In this document: positions 1-9,652 of the stretch, one piece after another | Layout: each line of letters starts with the position of its first letter | Numbering within the stretch: position 1 is the stretch's first letter | NCBI RefSeq assembly: GCF_000279145.1 | Contig: NC_018178.1 | Location: 3,047,688 to 3,111,687, forward strand | DNA length: 64,000 nucleotides | Reading direction: 5' to 3' | Origin: Melioribacter roseus P3M-2 | GTDB taxonomy: Bacteria; Bacteroidota; Ignavibacteria; Ignavibacteriales; Melioribacteraceae | Notes under the pieces: generated by a model | Told to the model about the DNA's origin: nothing | What the model saw: only the letters and a program-made list of their open reading frames with translations | The model's database searches: none | Program-made: the position numbers and the translations under genes

Positions 1-96
1 TACCAAAACGGAAATCATCAAATAATTGAAGGTATAAGGAAGGTTTTTCTTAAAAAAGAGAAATATAAAAGTCGTTATTCTATATTTGCGATAAAA

Positions 97-1038
97 TCAG
101 ACTACGCCGCTTTCTGGTATTTCAATAAAACCTCTCGAACCGTTAACGATACATTGCAATCCGAAAGGGATTGTTATATTTTCTTTAATATGCCCGTGTT
201 TGACGTTGTAAATAACCGGTATTTTCATTTTTTCGAAATATTCGAGGATCACTTCATTTAGAGTAAATGAAGATTTGCTGTTATCCGTTTCGTAACAGTT
301 GACAAATCTGCCCAAAATTATAGCCTGAGCGTTTTTAAAAAGTTTAGCCAGACGTATTTGATTAAACATCCGGTCAATTTTATACGGCGGTTCGTTAATT
401 TCTTCGAAAATAAAAACAGGGGTTTTAAATGGCGGTAAATATTCGGTTCCGACAAGAGATGTAAAAATACTCAGATTTCCTCCGATTAAATTACCGACTC
501 CGCGACCTTTCCGGAGCACGAAGAATTTTTCATCCGAAGGATTTTTCAGACGACCGATTTTCTTATTTGACGTAATAGTACGCCAGAAAATCTCTTCGGT
601 AAATTCGCTCACCTGCTCATGGAAATCGACTGCAACCATCGGTCCTGCAAAAGTAACGAGCCCGCACTTTTTCAAAAAAGCCAGTTGCAGGGCGTTAATA
701 TCGCTGTATCCGACGAAAATTTTCGGATTTCTTTTTATCAAATTATAATTAATTTTATCGAGCAATCGCGTTGATCCGTATCCTCCGCGAATCGAAAAAA
801 TAGCTTTTACATGCTTGCTTTCGAACATATAATGAAGGTCTTCCAGCCGTTGTTCGTCTGTTCCGGCTAAATACCCTTCCTGGAGTCCGACATTTTTACC
901 GAGTTCCACGCGATAACCGATGCTCTCGAGATAACTGACGCCTTTATTGATTTTATTAAGGTCGTCGGGCGATGATGCAGGCGAGATTAACCCTATCACG
1001 TCTCCTGCATTTAATTTGGGAGGTTTTATCAACTTCAT
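97..1038 (-). CDS. LD-carboxypeptidase, peptidase family S66
   Basis: 313 residues, the normal length for S66 (MccF/LdcA) serine peptidases that trim the tetrapeptide of murein or related amide-linked substrates. The nucleophile motif G-Y-S-D is at residues 110-113 (Ser112), followed by the glutamate of the triad in F-E-E-I-N-E-P-P (212-213 region) and the histidine in V-K-H-G-H (281 or 283). The N-terminal P-P-K-L-N-A-G-D-V-I-G and S-I-R-G-G-Y-G-S elements are also typical. No signal peptide is visible, so it is probably cytoplasmic and acts in cell-wall recycling. It is the last minus-strand gene after the glycoside hydrolase cluster and is separated from it by a hairpin at 1115-1139, so co-transcription is uncertain. 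Assignment to the family is seen in sequence; the substrate is inferred. Confidence 0.93.
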   Translation of the reverse strand: MKLIKPPKLNAGDVIGLISPASSPDDLNKINKGVSYLESIGYRVELGKNVGLQEGYLAGTDEQRLEDLHYMFESKHVKAIFSIRGGYGSTRLLDKINYNLIKRNPKIFVGYSDINALQLAFLKKCGLVTFAGPMVAVDFHEQVSEFTEEIFWRTITSNKKIGRLKNPSDEKFFVLRKGRGVGNLIGGNLSIFTSLVGTEYLPPFKTPVFIFEEINEPPYKIDRMFNQIRLAKLFKNAQAIILGRFVNCYETDNSKSSFTLNEVILEYFEKMKIPVIYNVKHGHIKENITIPFGLQCIVNGSRGFIEIPESGVV

Positions 1039-1114
1039 TAAGATTTATAGTTTTGTCAGAAGTTTTTTACAATATAAAAAAAGTTTGCTCCAATGCAAAA
1101 TAATTTTTTGATTT

Positions 1115-1139
1115 ATGCGGCTCAATTTCTGAGCCGCAT
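1115..1139 (-). terminator. Hairpin between GH26 and S66 genes
   Basis: A perfect 10-bp stem (ATGCGGCTCA with TGAGCCGCAT) and 5-base loop begins 6 bp downstream of the GH26 stop codon. On the minus strand the following tract is A-rich rather than a clean U-run (the U-rich side is on the plus strand), so it may be a weak terminator or an mRNA 3'-end stabiliser for the hydrolase operon. Confidence 0.6.
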
Positions 1140-1144
1140 TTGTT

Positions 1145-2191
1145 TTATTTCAACACCGGATAATGAACTTTGATTGTGTCGATATCCGTCCAAGGTAATT
1201 CGTCCAAAGTAATAACTTTTTCGTCTCTATATATTTCGAAAAATTGGCGATTCGATTGAATTCCGCCAAACGGATCGCCCCAGAGCATAAACCAGACCCA
1301 GCGCGGTTGTTCTTCCAATATTTTACTTGAAGGAACAGCGCCAACTTCCCCTAACGCTATGGGTTTATCCTTGGCTAATTCGAGCAGTTCATCGTAATTT
1401 TCCCGATTAAATCCTTCAGAATAGACGTCGGTGGCAAGTATGTCCACCACATCGTCGCCGGGATAATACTCAGCATAAGAGTCGACGCCCGGTTTAACTT
1501 CGTTGGCGTTGTATACCCAGAGCAGATTATTAAGGCCGTGAAAATTCACCAACCTGTCGAAGAGCATCCGATAAAGCTTTTTATAGCCGTTTTCGCCTTT
1601 TTTCTTTCCCCACCAGAACCATCCCCCGTTCATTTCATGATACGGTCTCCACAGTACAGGCACTCCCGCATATTTAAGTTGTTTTAAGAACCAGGCAATT
1701 ACGTCAACCTGAGATTTCCATCTTTCGTTTAATTCCGTTCCTTCGGTAATCAGGTCATTCCACTCATCATCCGAAAGCCGGCTTTGGATTGCCGAGCTGA
1801 AGTCGACGGGTTCTTCCATATTCGGAGGTACGGCGTGCCACATTAACGTAATTATAAAACCCTGTTCATGGCGTTTAATCGCTTCGTCAACTATTTGTTG
1901 TCTGTAGTTTATACCGTCCCACGTTCCGGGTTCGCTAAATCCGAAATCCTGTCCGAAAAGAGCGGGATACTTACCCGTGGCTTTATGGACTGCCGGCAGC
2001 CTTAAAGAACCGAGCAAAGGCACGGAATGCTGTCCCGCTAATATTTTTTTGCCGGAAATCGAATAAAGATAATTCAGCAATTCCACTGCTTCAGGAGAAG
2101 CATCCGGAGTTACTGGTAAAACCAAACTTGAATCTTGTTGCGCGTTTATGGTTATAGCAATAAGAAGCGCTGAAAATATTTTTTTCAACAT
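1145..2191 (-). CDS. Glycoside hydrolase family 26, endo-beta-1,4-mannanase-like
   Basis: 348 residues with a signal peptide (MLKKIFSALLIAITINAQ). The catalytic pair of GH26 is visible: acid/base Glu186 in W-R-P-Y-H-E-M-N-G and nucleophile Glu282 in I-A-L-G-E-V-G. Other GH26 landmarks are L-A-G-Q-H (51-55), M-W-H-A-V-P-P (117-123) and the W-V-Y-N-A-N segment (225-230). Members of this family mostly cleave beta-1,4-mannan, some cleave beta-1,3-xylan or lichenan. It is exported, and lies 12 bp downstream of the GH105 gene as the last gene of a hydrolase operon. The presence of a mannobiose/cellobiose 2-epimerase-like gene upstream in the same region favours mannan as substrate; that is inference. 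Confidence 0.93.
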   Translation of the reverse strand: MLKKIFSALLIAITINAQQDSSLVLPVTPDASPEAVELLNYLYSISGKKILAGQHSVPLLGSLRLPAVHKATGKYPALFGQDFGFSEPGTWDGINYRQQIVDEAIKRHEQGFIITLMWHAVPPNMEEPVDFSSAIQSRLSDDEWNDLITEGTELNERWKSQVDVIAWFLKQLKYAGVPVLWRPYHEMNGGWFWWGKKKGENGYKKLYRMLFDRLVNFHGLNNLLWVYNANEVKPGVDSYAEYYPGDDVVDILATDVYSEGFNRENYDELLELAKDKPIALGEVGAVPSSKILEEQPRWVWFMLWGDPFGGIQSNRQFFEIYRDEKVITLDELPWTDIDTIKVHYPVLK

Positions 2192-2203
2192 AACTACTCC
2201 ACT

Positions 2204-3265
2204 TTAATTATTTAATTCTTTATATGCAGTTTCCATAAGAATAAAGAACGCCTGCCTTTCCGTAGCAGTGCCCGGATGATCGAACTCAGGCGAACCGCAT
2301 ACTCCTTGGATAAGTCCATAATTATCGAATTTAGAATGCGCCGCTTTTCTCATCAGTTCTGCTTTTTCAAGATATTTACCGTCGAGCCAACCGCCTTTGA
2401 CACCCCGAAAGATGGAATATGAAAGCATCTGAGATAAGTTTGTTTCTACGAAGGAATTAGGGTCGTCAACTATATTATGATATAAGCCGTCAGATCGCAT
2501 ATGCTTCAGGCAGCCATCCAATAAATCGATTAGTCTCCTTATCAGCAGATTGCGTTCCTGCTTCATAGAATCGGGCAATCTTGGAATTATGCGCGTAAAC
2601 CCTGCCGCAGTCCATCCGTTTCCTACGCCCCAGCAATCTTTTCTTGCAAACTGATTCTTTTCAAAATCCCACATGTGCGATAACAATTTTTTATCCTCAT
2701 TCCAGAGGACTTTCCAAACTCCGTTAATTTGCTTTATAGCTTCATCGTATTTGTCTGCGACAACCAGAAACGGGGGCAGCATATAATTAATATCACTCCA
2801 TACCTGCGGAATATTCGTAAAATGATAAATAATCCCGTCTTTATTCCTGGGAGCATTATACAAAATATAATTCAAAAGCCTGTTAAATCCTTCGAATAAA
2901 TTCTCATCTCCCGTTTTTCTTGCAGCCCAGAGTACGGCTTCGCCGGGCGAAGCCGCATCGCTAAGTGCGAATTCCTCTCCCAACATTGCCAATCTGCCGT
3001 CCGGCGATTGTCTTAAAACGGCTTCTTTTGCCATTAGAATTACCAATTCTTCTTCTCCGTATTCCAGAAGAGCCTGCATTGCCACACCTTGCTCCCATGT
3101 TGCTCTTTGCATAGTAAGCATCGCCAGTATGGCTTTTTCAATTTTATCGTCGCTTTTCCTAAACATTGTCTCGTTTTTCTTTTCCGCATTAAGAATATCG
3201 TTTTTTAACAAACCGCTTCCCAAAACAGCAAGCGGAAAAATACTTAAAAATTGTTTCCTTTCCAT
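2204..3265 (-). CDS. Glycoside hydrolase family 105/88-like unsaturated glucuronyl/rhamnogalacturonyl hydrolase
   Basis: 353 residues of alpha/alpha-barrel type. Visible family landmarks are T-W-E-Q-G-V-A-M (56-63), W-S-D-I-N-Y-M-L-P-P-F (156-166, with the probable catalytic Asp158) and W-G-V-G-N-G-W (212-218), the latter equal to the W-G-R-G-N-G-W signature. These enzymes remove the 4,5-unsaturated uronic acid left by pectin or glycosaminoglycan lyases. The N-terminus (MERKQFLSIF followed by a hydrophobic stretch) looks like a signal or Tat-like leader, so it is probably periplasmic. It sits between GH5 (88 bp upstream) and GH26 (12 bp downstream). Its presence implies that lyase products reach this pathway although no clear lyase is in the cluster except possibly the beta-helix protein at 7058-9598. 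Confidence 0.85.
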   Translation of the reverse strand: MERKQFLSIFPLAVLGSGLLKNDILNAEKKNETMFRKSDDKIEKAILAMLTMQRATWEQGVAMQALLEYGEEELVILMAKEAVLRQSPDGRLAMLGEEFALSDAASPGEAVLWAARKTGDENLFEGFNRLLNYILYNAPRNKDGIIYHFTNIPQVWSDINYMLPPFLVVADKYDEAIKQINGVWKVLWNEDKKLLSHMWDFEKNQFARKDCWGVGNGWTAAGFTRIIPRLPDSMKQERNLLIRRLIDLLDGCLKHMRSDGLYHNIVDDPNSFVETNLSQMLSYSIFRGVKGGWLDGKYLEKAELMRKAAHSKFDNYGLIQGVCGSPEFDHPGTATERQAFFILMETAYKELNN

Positions 3266-3353
3266 TTTATACCTGCTATTATTTTATTTAAGTAAATAAT
3301 TTTAACTCATTGTCAAAGAATTAATAAATCGACGCTCTCGAAAGCATAAAATA

Positions 3354-4463
3354 TCAGAAATATTTTTTAACCAATTCGAGCATTTTTCTGTCGAGTTTAT
3401 GTCCTTTATAATTTTCGTACTTTACATCCTTTCTGCCGCTGTTTAGGATTCCGAAATCCCCTTTCAAATTCCACATAGCATGTCCCCATCCGGCTTCCTT
3501 CCAAAGCGAGAGTACATCTTCCATCCATCTAAGGCAAACATCGTGAGGAGTTTTATTGTAGCATCCCCATTCTCCTACATGAACCAACGACCCTTGCTCC
3601 ACAAGCGGCATCCAGGAATCGATCAATTTTGCCCTGAGGGCTTCTTTATCCCATATTTTTCCGTCGTCGGCTTTAAGCGGCCATGTGGGCGGATTAAAGG
3701 TCTCAAATTCGTCTTCAGGCACCCAGGTTGCCGTGTAATGACTTAAACTCATCGGGTCGTATCCCCTTGTACTTTGCATCGGCACTACCTCCGCCAATTC
3801 CATCACGGGATATCTTCCGATTTCTCTGCCGTCGGCAATAATCAGTCGTTCAGGGTCTTCTTCTTTTATGCCCGCCACGAGCGCTTTAACGATTTCCACA
3901 TATCTCTTTACATTTGTATTTTTGGGCGGCTCGTTAATCAAGTCGAAACTCAATTGAGAATTCGGTATTCCGCTATACCTCCGGGCAATATACTTCCAGT
4001 GATAGACAGCGGCATTAAGGGCTTTTTCCATGTTCTCCGGCGTGTCATCGAACAAATCGTACGGTTCCATTTCCCTTCTGTTAATACAATATCCCGGAAT
4101 ACGATGTAAATTGAGGTTGATATGAATATTATATTGTTTGCCGAATTCGATCAATTCATCTATGTCGTTAAATACGTCCTCGTTTATTTCGTACCAATTA
4201 TCTTTCGAAGCCCAATTCCAATACGACATTGGTATTCTGGCAAAATTAAACCCCCACTCCGCCATTATTTCAAAATCTTCTTCATTGAATTTTCTACGGG
4301 GTCCCATGCCGCCTGTTTTTTCGGTGAGGTTAAAACCGATATAACGTGGAATGTCAATTTTTTTATTCTTCTTTAAGTTTGAGGCTAATATTTCAGGTAA
4401 CCCGCTTAAGAGCGATCCCGCTCCAAGCATGCCGGTATACTTAATAAATTCCCTTCTGTCCAT
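3354..4463 (-). CDS. Glycoside hydrolase family 5 endoglucanase/mannanase-like
   Basis: 369 residues with a Tat-like leader (MDRREFIKYTGMLGAGSLLS). The GH5 acid/base is Glu178 in F-D-L-I-N-E-P-P and the nucleophile is Glu298 in H-V-G-E-W-G. R-I-P-M-S-Y-W (76-82), N-L-N-L-H-R-I-P-G-Y (116-125) and S-H-Y (241-243) fit the clan A TIM barrel. GH5 covers cellulases, mannanases and others; the subfamily cannot be fixed by eye. The gene starts 13 bp after the GH9 stop and 88 bp before GH105, so it is part of the same minus-strand operon. Acts in the periplasm or at the outer membrane. Confidence 0.92.
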   Translation of the reverse strand: MDRREFIKYTGMLGAGSLLSGLPEILASNLKKNKKIDIPRYIGFNLTEKTGGMGPRRKFNEEDFEIMAEWGFNFARIPMSYWNWASKDNWYEINEDVFNDIDELIEFGKQYNIHINLNLHRIPGYCINRREMEPYDLFDDTPENMEKALNAAVYHWKYIARRYSGIPNSQLSFDLINEPPKNTNVKRYVEIVKALVAGIKEEDPERLIIADGREIGRYPVMELAEVVPMQSTRGYDPMSLSHYTATWVPEDEFETFNPPTWPLKADDGKIWDKEALRAKLIDSWMPLVEQGSLVHVGEWGCYNKTPHDVCLRWMEDVLSLWKEAGWGHAMWNLKGDFGILNSGRKDVKYENYKGHKLDRKMLELVKKYF

Positions 4464-4476
4464 AGATAAAATTCCT

Positions 4477-6926
4477 TTATTTATTATTCAAAATTTTATC
4501 CGCTCCTAATGAGAGCAAAATATAATCAACCGTTCCTCCTCCCAGAACATATTCTGTCTGCTGCCATAAATAAGGCCATATTTTAAGTTCCGGTAAATCC
4601 GGTCGAATTAGAGCCGTACCGCTCCCGATACCGCCGGGTATGTAAGACCAGTCCGCGCGGTTAAATCCGTACGCGGTAGTAAGCGAATTTACGCCGATAC
4701 CGGAAACAAACGACGCGTTGTTTTTTCCCGGATGAACGCCCAGAATGAAATTTAATGAGTTGAGCAGATAATCAGACTCGAACGCATCCGGAAAATAGAG
4801 ATGCAGGAATAATTGCGACACTCCGAAAGCTTGAATTCCCCAACCCGCTCCCCAGATATACGGTTTATAGGGAACTCCGAAAGGCGTTTCCCGTTGAAGT
4901 TTAGTTACATTATTGTATAATTTTTTAACCGCGTTTTCGACTTCTATTTTGAAATCATCTCCGAATTTATACGTAATTCTTCCTATGACGAGAGTATGTG
5001 CAAATATATTTTCAACCAGTTTCTCACGATTTTCGAAAAGAATTTTTTTATAATTTTCGTTTTGAGTCGATAAGTAAAGCTCGGCTGCCGTATTTAATTT
5101 TTCGGTAGTAATTCCCGAAGTATCCCGTTCGAAAAGTTCCGCTGAAATTTTCAAACATTTATCGGCAAGGACTGGATTAAAATTTTTCATTACTCGATAG
5201 GCTGCCGCAAGCGCTTGCGCGGTTCCGAGCTCGTGTCTGTAATTGTTTTCGGTAAAAACCCATCTGTCGTCTTCGCCGGGAATATTGTCTGTCATGTTTA
5301 CCGGATCCCCCAGTAAAACATATTGCCTCAAATCACGGCATATTATTCCTCTGTAAAGCCTGCCCATCGATTCATAAGCGCCAACGATAGAGAGCAATCC
5401 GTGTTCAATTTGCTGAAGAATATCGTTTTTGCCGTCGGGGATATGGATTTCTACCGTTTGACTCTTCTGGTCGATTGTTGTGACGTCAATTTGCGGGCGG
5501 AATAATTCGTACGCCAGAGACAGTTTATAAACTGTTTCAGACTGCGATTCAATTCTCAGGTCGAAATCCCCGGCGTCGTGCCATCCCCCCTTATTTAATC
5601 CCGGCACGCGCGAACCCGATTCGAATCTCGTCAGAGTCGATTCGCTCTGCACGTATCCGTCGAAATGATTATGATTTACGGGAGCCATGACCGCGTCGTC
5701 CATATGGCAGCGACCGTGCCACACTCTGTAATTTTCGTTTACTCTCATGTGGCACATTTGTATCGGCAGAAAATATTCAACTGTAGGCTGCCAGATATAT
5801 TCGGAAAAAATCTCGTTATCGATCAAAAAAATATTTGAAGAAATATTCTTGTCCTTATCAAAATAAACGAACCTGTAAAGTCCTTCGTTTCTAATATTAG
5901 TAAAATCCCAAGTGTAATAATTGTAACGTAAAAACCTGCCCCAGTATTCGGGATTAATATTATCTTCAATAATAATTACCGATTCTTTTTCTATTCTTTG
6001 GAGCTGCAATTTTCCGTTTAACTCATGATCCTTTGCGGTTTCTATAATTACCTGTTTCTTCTGCGCTGGGTGGTATCCCACCTGCGACACCTTGATTACC
6101 GGTTTATACATATTTTCAGAATCGGAAGGGTCGATATGAGGAGTAATCACCCACTTAACAGCTTCTTCGGGATTGGAAGAATCGATAATGGTTCGGAGAA
6201 TAAACCAGCCGTTATTATGGGTAATTCTTCCGTCGTATAATTCGATATCTTTCGTAAGACTTTTGATAGCTATTCTGTTTGCAGTTCCCGGTTCCAATAC
6301 AAATTCGGTGCATTTTACCAGAGGGCTGTCAACGGAGGAATCTTTTAAAATCGGATCTCTAGGGAAGGCTCCCGGTTTACCATCAGCCAGATAGTATTTA
6401 CCAAAAAAGTAGCCGGGAAAGAGTTCTAGATTAAATCCTATTTTGCCATCCCATTGAGAAGGCAGCGGTTCGTCCATTTTAACAGTTACAAGTATGGAAG
6501 CCCCCTCGTTTATCGGTTCGGTTTGAATTTTATATTTAAGTTTAAGGTCGGGATATACAATCGGATTGAATCCTTTACAATTTTTCGATGAATCCGGAAA
6601 CCAGAGTTCAACACTGATTAATTGTTTTTCATTATCTACGATTTTCTCGCCCATTTTAGGAACGGGCGACCATTGCCCGGGAGTCGGCTCCAATCTTAAA
6701 TCGCCGTTAGCCGCAATTCTTTCGTCGTTGCGAATGATAGTGATTCCCCCCTGATGTCCTTCGGGGTAGAAGTCGTCGAATACGGTAAGATTGAATCCGG
6801 GAGCTTCATAATATTTTTCGGAATTAAGATATATTTTCGACGAATCCGTTTTAACAATATTCAGTTGAGCTGAAATGTTGACAGTTAGCAGGAAGATAAA
6901 AAAAGAAAAAGTTTATTCGAACGCAT
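4477..6926 (-). CDS. Glycoside hydrolase family 9 with N-terminal beta domain; signal peptide out of frame
   Basis: The GH9 barrel carries G-G-W-H-D-A-G-D-F, the family's D-A-G-D catalytic-base motif, and ends with a probable acid glutamate in W-Q-Q-T-E-Y. An Ig-like CelD_N-type domain precedes it (V-S-Q-V-G-Y-H-P near the junction), and before that is another beta-rich region. An uninterrupted frame begins only at a TTG at 6693, inside this N-terminal domain, but the same frame continues upstream without a stop to a hydrophobic F-L-L-T-V-N-I-S-A-Q segment. A start ATG at 6924-6926 encodes M-R-S-N-K-L-F-L in a frame that is off by one; adding one T to the seven-T run (plus-strand A7, 6898-6904) joins them into a normal signal peptide and gives 816 residues. 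So either the sequence lacks one base or the gene is frameshifted. First gene after the terminator at 7009-7032; followed 13 bp later by GH5. Likely secreted endo- or exo-glucanase, substrate not certain. Confidence 0.85.
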
Positions 6927-7008
6927 ACGGACTCATGATTTAATGAAAAAATGACTTTATTGCAGATGTTTTAATGTCCCCCTATAATTTCTCACCCGAA
7001 AATAAAGA

Positions 7009-7032
7009 GACAGCCGGTTAAAGCCGGCTGTC
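7009..7032 (-). terminator. Rho-independent terminator of the beta-helix gene
   Basis: Perfect 9-bp stem (GACAGCCGG with CCGGCTGTC) and 6-base loop, 26 bp beyond the stop codon of the 7058-9598 gene. On the minus strand it is followed by a T-rich tract (TCTCTTTATTTT). It separates the TonB receptor/beta-helix pair from the glycoside hydrolase operon. Confidence 0.85.
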
Positions 7033-7057
7033 CCAATATAACAATATGAAGTTTAAT

Positions 7058-9598
7058 TTACTTGAGAAGAATCATCTTCTTGAATGTTTTGAAGTTGCCT
7101 GCTTCGATACCGTAGAAATAAATTCCCGAAGCCAGATTAGAAGCGTTGAAATGAACGAGGTGCTGTCCCGCAGTCATAGGACCGTTAACGAGGGTAGCTA
7201 CTTTCTGTCCGAGTATGTTGTAGACTGTCAATTTAACCACTTCGGGTTTTGCCAAAGTAAATCTGATTGAAGTAGTCGGGTTAAACGGATTCGGGAAGTT
7301 TTGTTCGAGAGCATAACCGTTCGGTATTTCGTTTTCGTTTACCGACGTGATTGTGACTTTTACCAGTTGAGCCATATCAAGATTAATATTGCTTGCTTCG
7401 ACAGTAATCTGATGCGAACCTTGAGTCAACTCAAATTTATCTGTTAATACAGTAAGTCCGGTTGAATCGTCTTTACTTGCAAAAGATATCGTAGAAACGA
7501 CGGCTCCGTCTATTTTAAGAACGCCGTTTTGAGGTCCGCTGTAATTTTGATAGAGTAAATTCAAAGCATAAGTACCATTGCCAGGCGCCTCAACAGTAAA
7601 TGTAACGCTACCGTTAGAATTCATAGCAACTGATTTCAATCCGCTCGGCACCCACACAGCTCCTTCTACCATTATTTTAACTAAATCAGATGTAGCGTCC
7701 GGCACACCAAGTTCGACGACCGGAGTAGTTGTTCCTGCCGGTATAAGTTGTATACCTGCAAAGTTCTGATAACCCCATGATGATTCAATTCGGATTGTAT
7801 TTTTACCCGCAGGTAAAGTTAAAGCGCCTGCTTCAAGAATTTCTTCCTGTTTTATTAATGTCCATACCCATTCATTAGGATCGAATTTACCGTACCAGAT
7901 ATTTGCTTCCTGTTCTTTGGGACTCCAGATATATTCACCCCAACCCATCGGATCGTGAATACTTACGCCGTTGACAATGATTCTTTGTCCTCTTGTGCCA
8001 TTTCCTCTTAAGTTCGTATATATATTCAAATCATATTGTCCAGCCTCAGCCAAATCGAATTCCCACTGAATATAACCGCCGCCGTCCATCTGGAAGTACA
8101 TAAAGCCGGCAACGTCTTTTATTTCCGCATCACCGCCTAGTACGGCCTCTTCGGCTTCATATTCGGCAATTGTTTCCAATTCAATTCTCGGACCTGCCAT
8201 AGCTTCTAGTTGTGCTACGTACTGATCTTTGTTCTGTTCAAAAATAGCTTTTTTATCCGGGAACCAATTTAAGTCGCCAAGGGGCAATCCGTCGGTACCG
8301 GCAGTCATAAGTGCAGCGTCGGTATATGAGAAATCTTCGGGTAGAGGCCAACTTGGACATACATTACATACATCGCCGGTAATATTGTCTATTGGTAATT
8401 TCCAGAAATATTCAGTAGCCGGTAAAGTGTTGGAACGAATGTCTTTAATGTTTTGGATCATATTCTCTACAATCTCAGAAGGATATGTGCCTACCGACGG
8501 CATACTGCTCAACCAAACAGTGTCTTTAATTACCATATTCTCGTATACATCGAAATAATCTTCTCTGGTCATCGGACCTGCAAAAGGCTGAGCCACAATA
8601 GTGTCGCCGTAGTAAGCTGCGAATGCAGGGTCTCTCCAAGCATACGCGTTCGAAAATAATATACGGCGTCCTTCTTCGGGGCCGTATTTAGTCGGTAATG
8701 CGCCTACGCTGAATATTGAAGCGGGTATAGTGCGAGGATCGCGTCCGGTGGCTGTAATATCCGCATGTCCTTCGCCGTGCCAGAAAGGATTAATAAAGAG
8801 GTTATTGGTAAAGTATGCTTCTTTCCACCAGTTTCCGGCATTGAGCGCGCGTCCCATATTGACAATAGTATTGTGGTTAAATCTGATATAATTAGCCGCG
8901 CCGCCTTCGAGCTGAAATACGGTCATATTAATATTGAAAAAGGTATTGTTTTCAACAATTACAGTATCCTGATCCGCCCAAATTGAAATTCCGCGTCCTT
9001 GCCATTGCTGATCGGCCGGATGGCCCTGAATATTACGGAAAACGCAATTGGTAACAAATATGTCGTTATTTTTACCCGTAAACGCAATTGGCGCAAAGTT
9101 TGTACGCTCGAAAATACATCCGTCAAAAACAAATCTCGAATCGTTAGCGTCGAGCTGAATCGGTTGATAATAAGTTTGTGAACCAAATTCATCGCAACCG
9201 ATTACATAAATATTCTTCATAGTAAGGGATGCGCTCGGCTGCATTAAACGGTCAGCGTGCGTACCGTCTTCTCTTCCAACCAATTGCAATACAGGCGGAT
9301 TATCAAATTCCGTCGGTCCGCCTTTCTCGCCTACAAGTCTCAAATGAAAATCGGAATAAGTAATTTTTTCGGAAATCCAATAAAATCCTCCGCGTAATAA
9401 TTTGTAAACGCGTCCTTCGGGACGGTTTGTATCGTTTTCAATGGCATTACGGAGAGCGTCGGTAATAACTTCGCCCGTAACTGGGTCCTGCCATTCTACA
9501 ACTAATGTATCCCCCGCTTGTGCGCTTATTTTTTCAACAGGCATAAAGAAGCCTGCAATCAGCAGCGCCAAGATTAGAAAACGGTAATTGAACTTCAT
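7058..9598 (-). CDS. Secreted right-handed beta-helix protein with two CBM-like domains and type IX sorting domain
   Basis: 846 residues. I start at the ATG at 9598 because a strong GGAGGAG ribosome site lies 5 bases before it; the GTG four codons upstream overlaps that site. Order of parts: signal peptide ending near S-A-Q; a parallel beta-helix region with repeated N-N-x-F and I-x-V-x-N-x-x-F turns (about 90-330); a linker; a CBM6/35-like domain beginning Y-E-A-E-E-A (about 465-625); a second beta-sandwich (about 640-760); and a C-terminal type IX sorting domain beginning Q-N-F-P-N-P-F-N-P and ending K-K-M-I-L-L-K. Beta-helix proteins of this architecture are often polysaccharide lyases or esterases, but I see no catalytic motif that fixes the activity. 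It follows the TonB receptor by 54 bp. Predicted cell-surface or released protein. Confidence 0.85.
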   Translation of the reverse strand: MKFNYRFLILALLIAGFFMPVEKISAQAGDTLVVEWQDPVTGEVITDALRNAIENDTNRPEGRVYKLLRGGFYWISEKITYSDFHLRLVGEKGGPTEFDNPPVLQLVGREDGTHADRLMQPSASLTMKNIYVIGCDEFGSQTYYQPIQLDANDSRFVFDGCIFERTNFAPIAFTGKNNDIFVTNCVFRNIQGHPADQQWQGRGISIWADQDTVIVENNTFFNINMTVFQLEGGAANYIRFNHNTIVNMGRALNAGNWWKEAYFTNNLFINPFWHGEGHADITATGRDPRTIPASIFSVGALPTKYGPEEGRRILFSNAYAWRDPAFAAYYGDTIVAQPFAGPMTREDYFDVYENMVIKDTVWLSSMPSVGTYPSEIVENMIQNIKDIRSNTLPATEYFWKLPIDNITGDVCNVCPSWPLPEDFSYTDAALMTAGTDGLPLGDLNWFPDKKAIFEQNKDQYVAQLEAMAGPRIELETIAEYEAEEAVLGGDAEIKDVAGFMYFQMDGGGYIQWEFDLAEAGQYDLNIYTNLRGNGTRGQRIIVNGVSIHDPMGWGEYIWSPKEQEANIWYGKFDPNEWVWTLIKQEEILEAGALTLPAGKNTIRIESSWGYQNFAGIQLIPAGTTTPVVELGVPDATSDLVKIMVEGAVWVPSGLKSVAMNSNGSVTFTVEAPGNGTYALNLLYQNYSGPQNGVLKIDGAVVSTISFASKDDSTGLTVLTDKFELTQGSHQITVEASNINLDMAQLVKVTITSVNENEIPNGYALEQNFPNPFNPTTSIRFTLAKPEVVKLTVYNILGQKVATLVNGPMTAGQHLVHFNASNLASGIYFYGIEAGNFKTFKKMILLK

Positions 9599-9652
9599 AT
9601 ACTCCTCCACTTATTGGTTTGGTTTAAGTTGCTTAAGTGATTACTCACTATT

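Noticed and set aside
1-96. Open plus-strand frame at the window's left edge
   Set aside because: Too short (about 31 codons before it runs into the antisense of the S66 gene), with no recognisable motif.
6693-6695. TTG at 6693 as the start of the GH9 gene
   Set aside because: It falls inside the N-terminal domain; the frame continues upstream to a signal-peptide core.
9610-9610. GTG at 9610 as the start of the beta-helix protein
   Set aside because: The GGAGGAG ribosome site overlaps it; the ATG at 9598 is correctly spaced behind this site.
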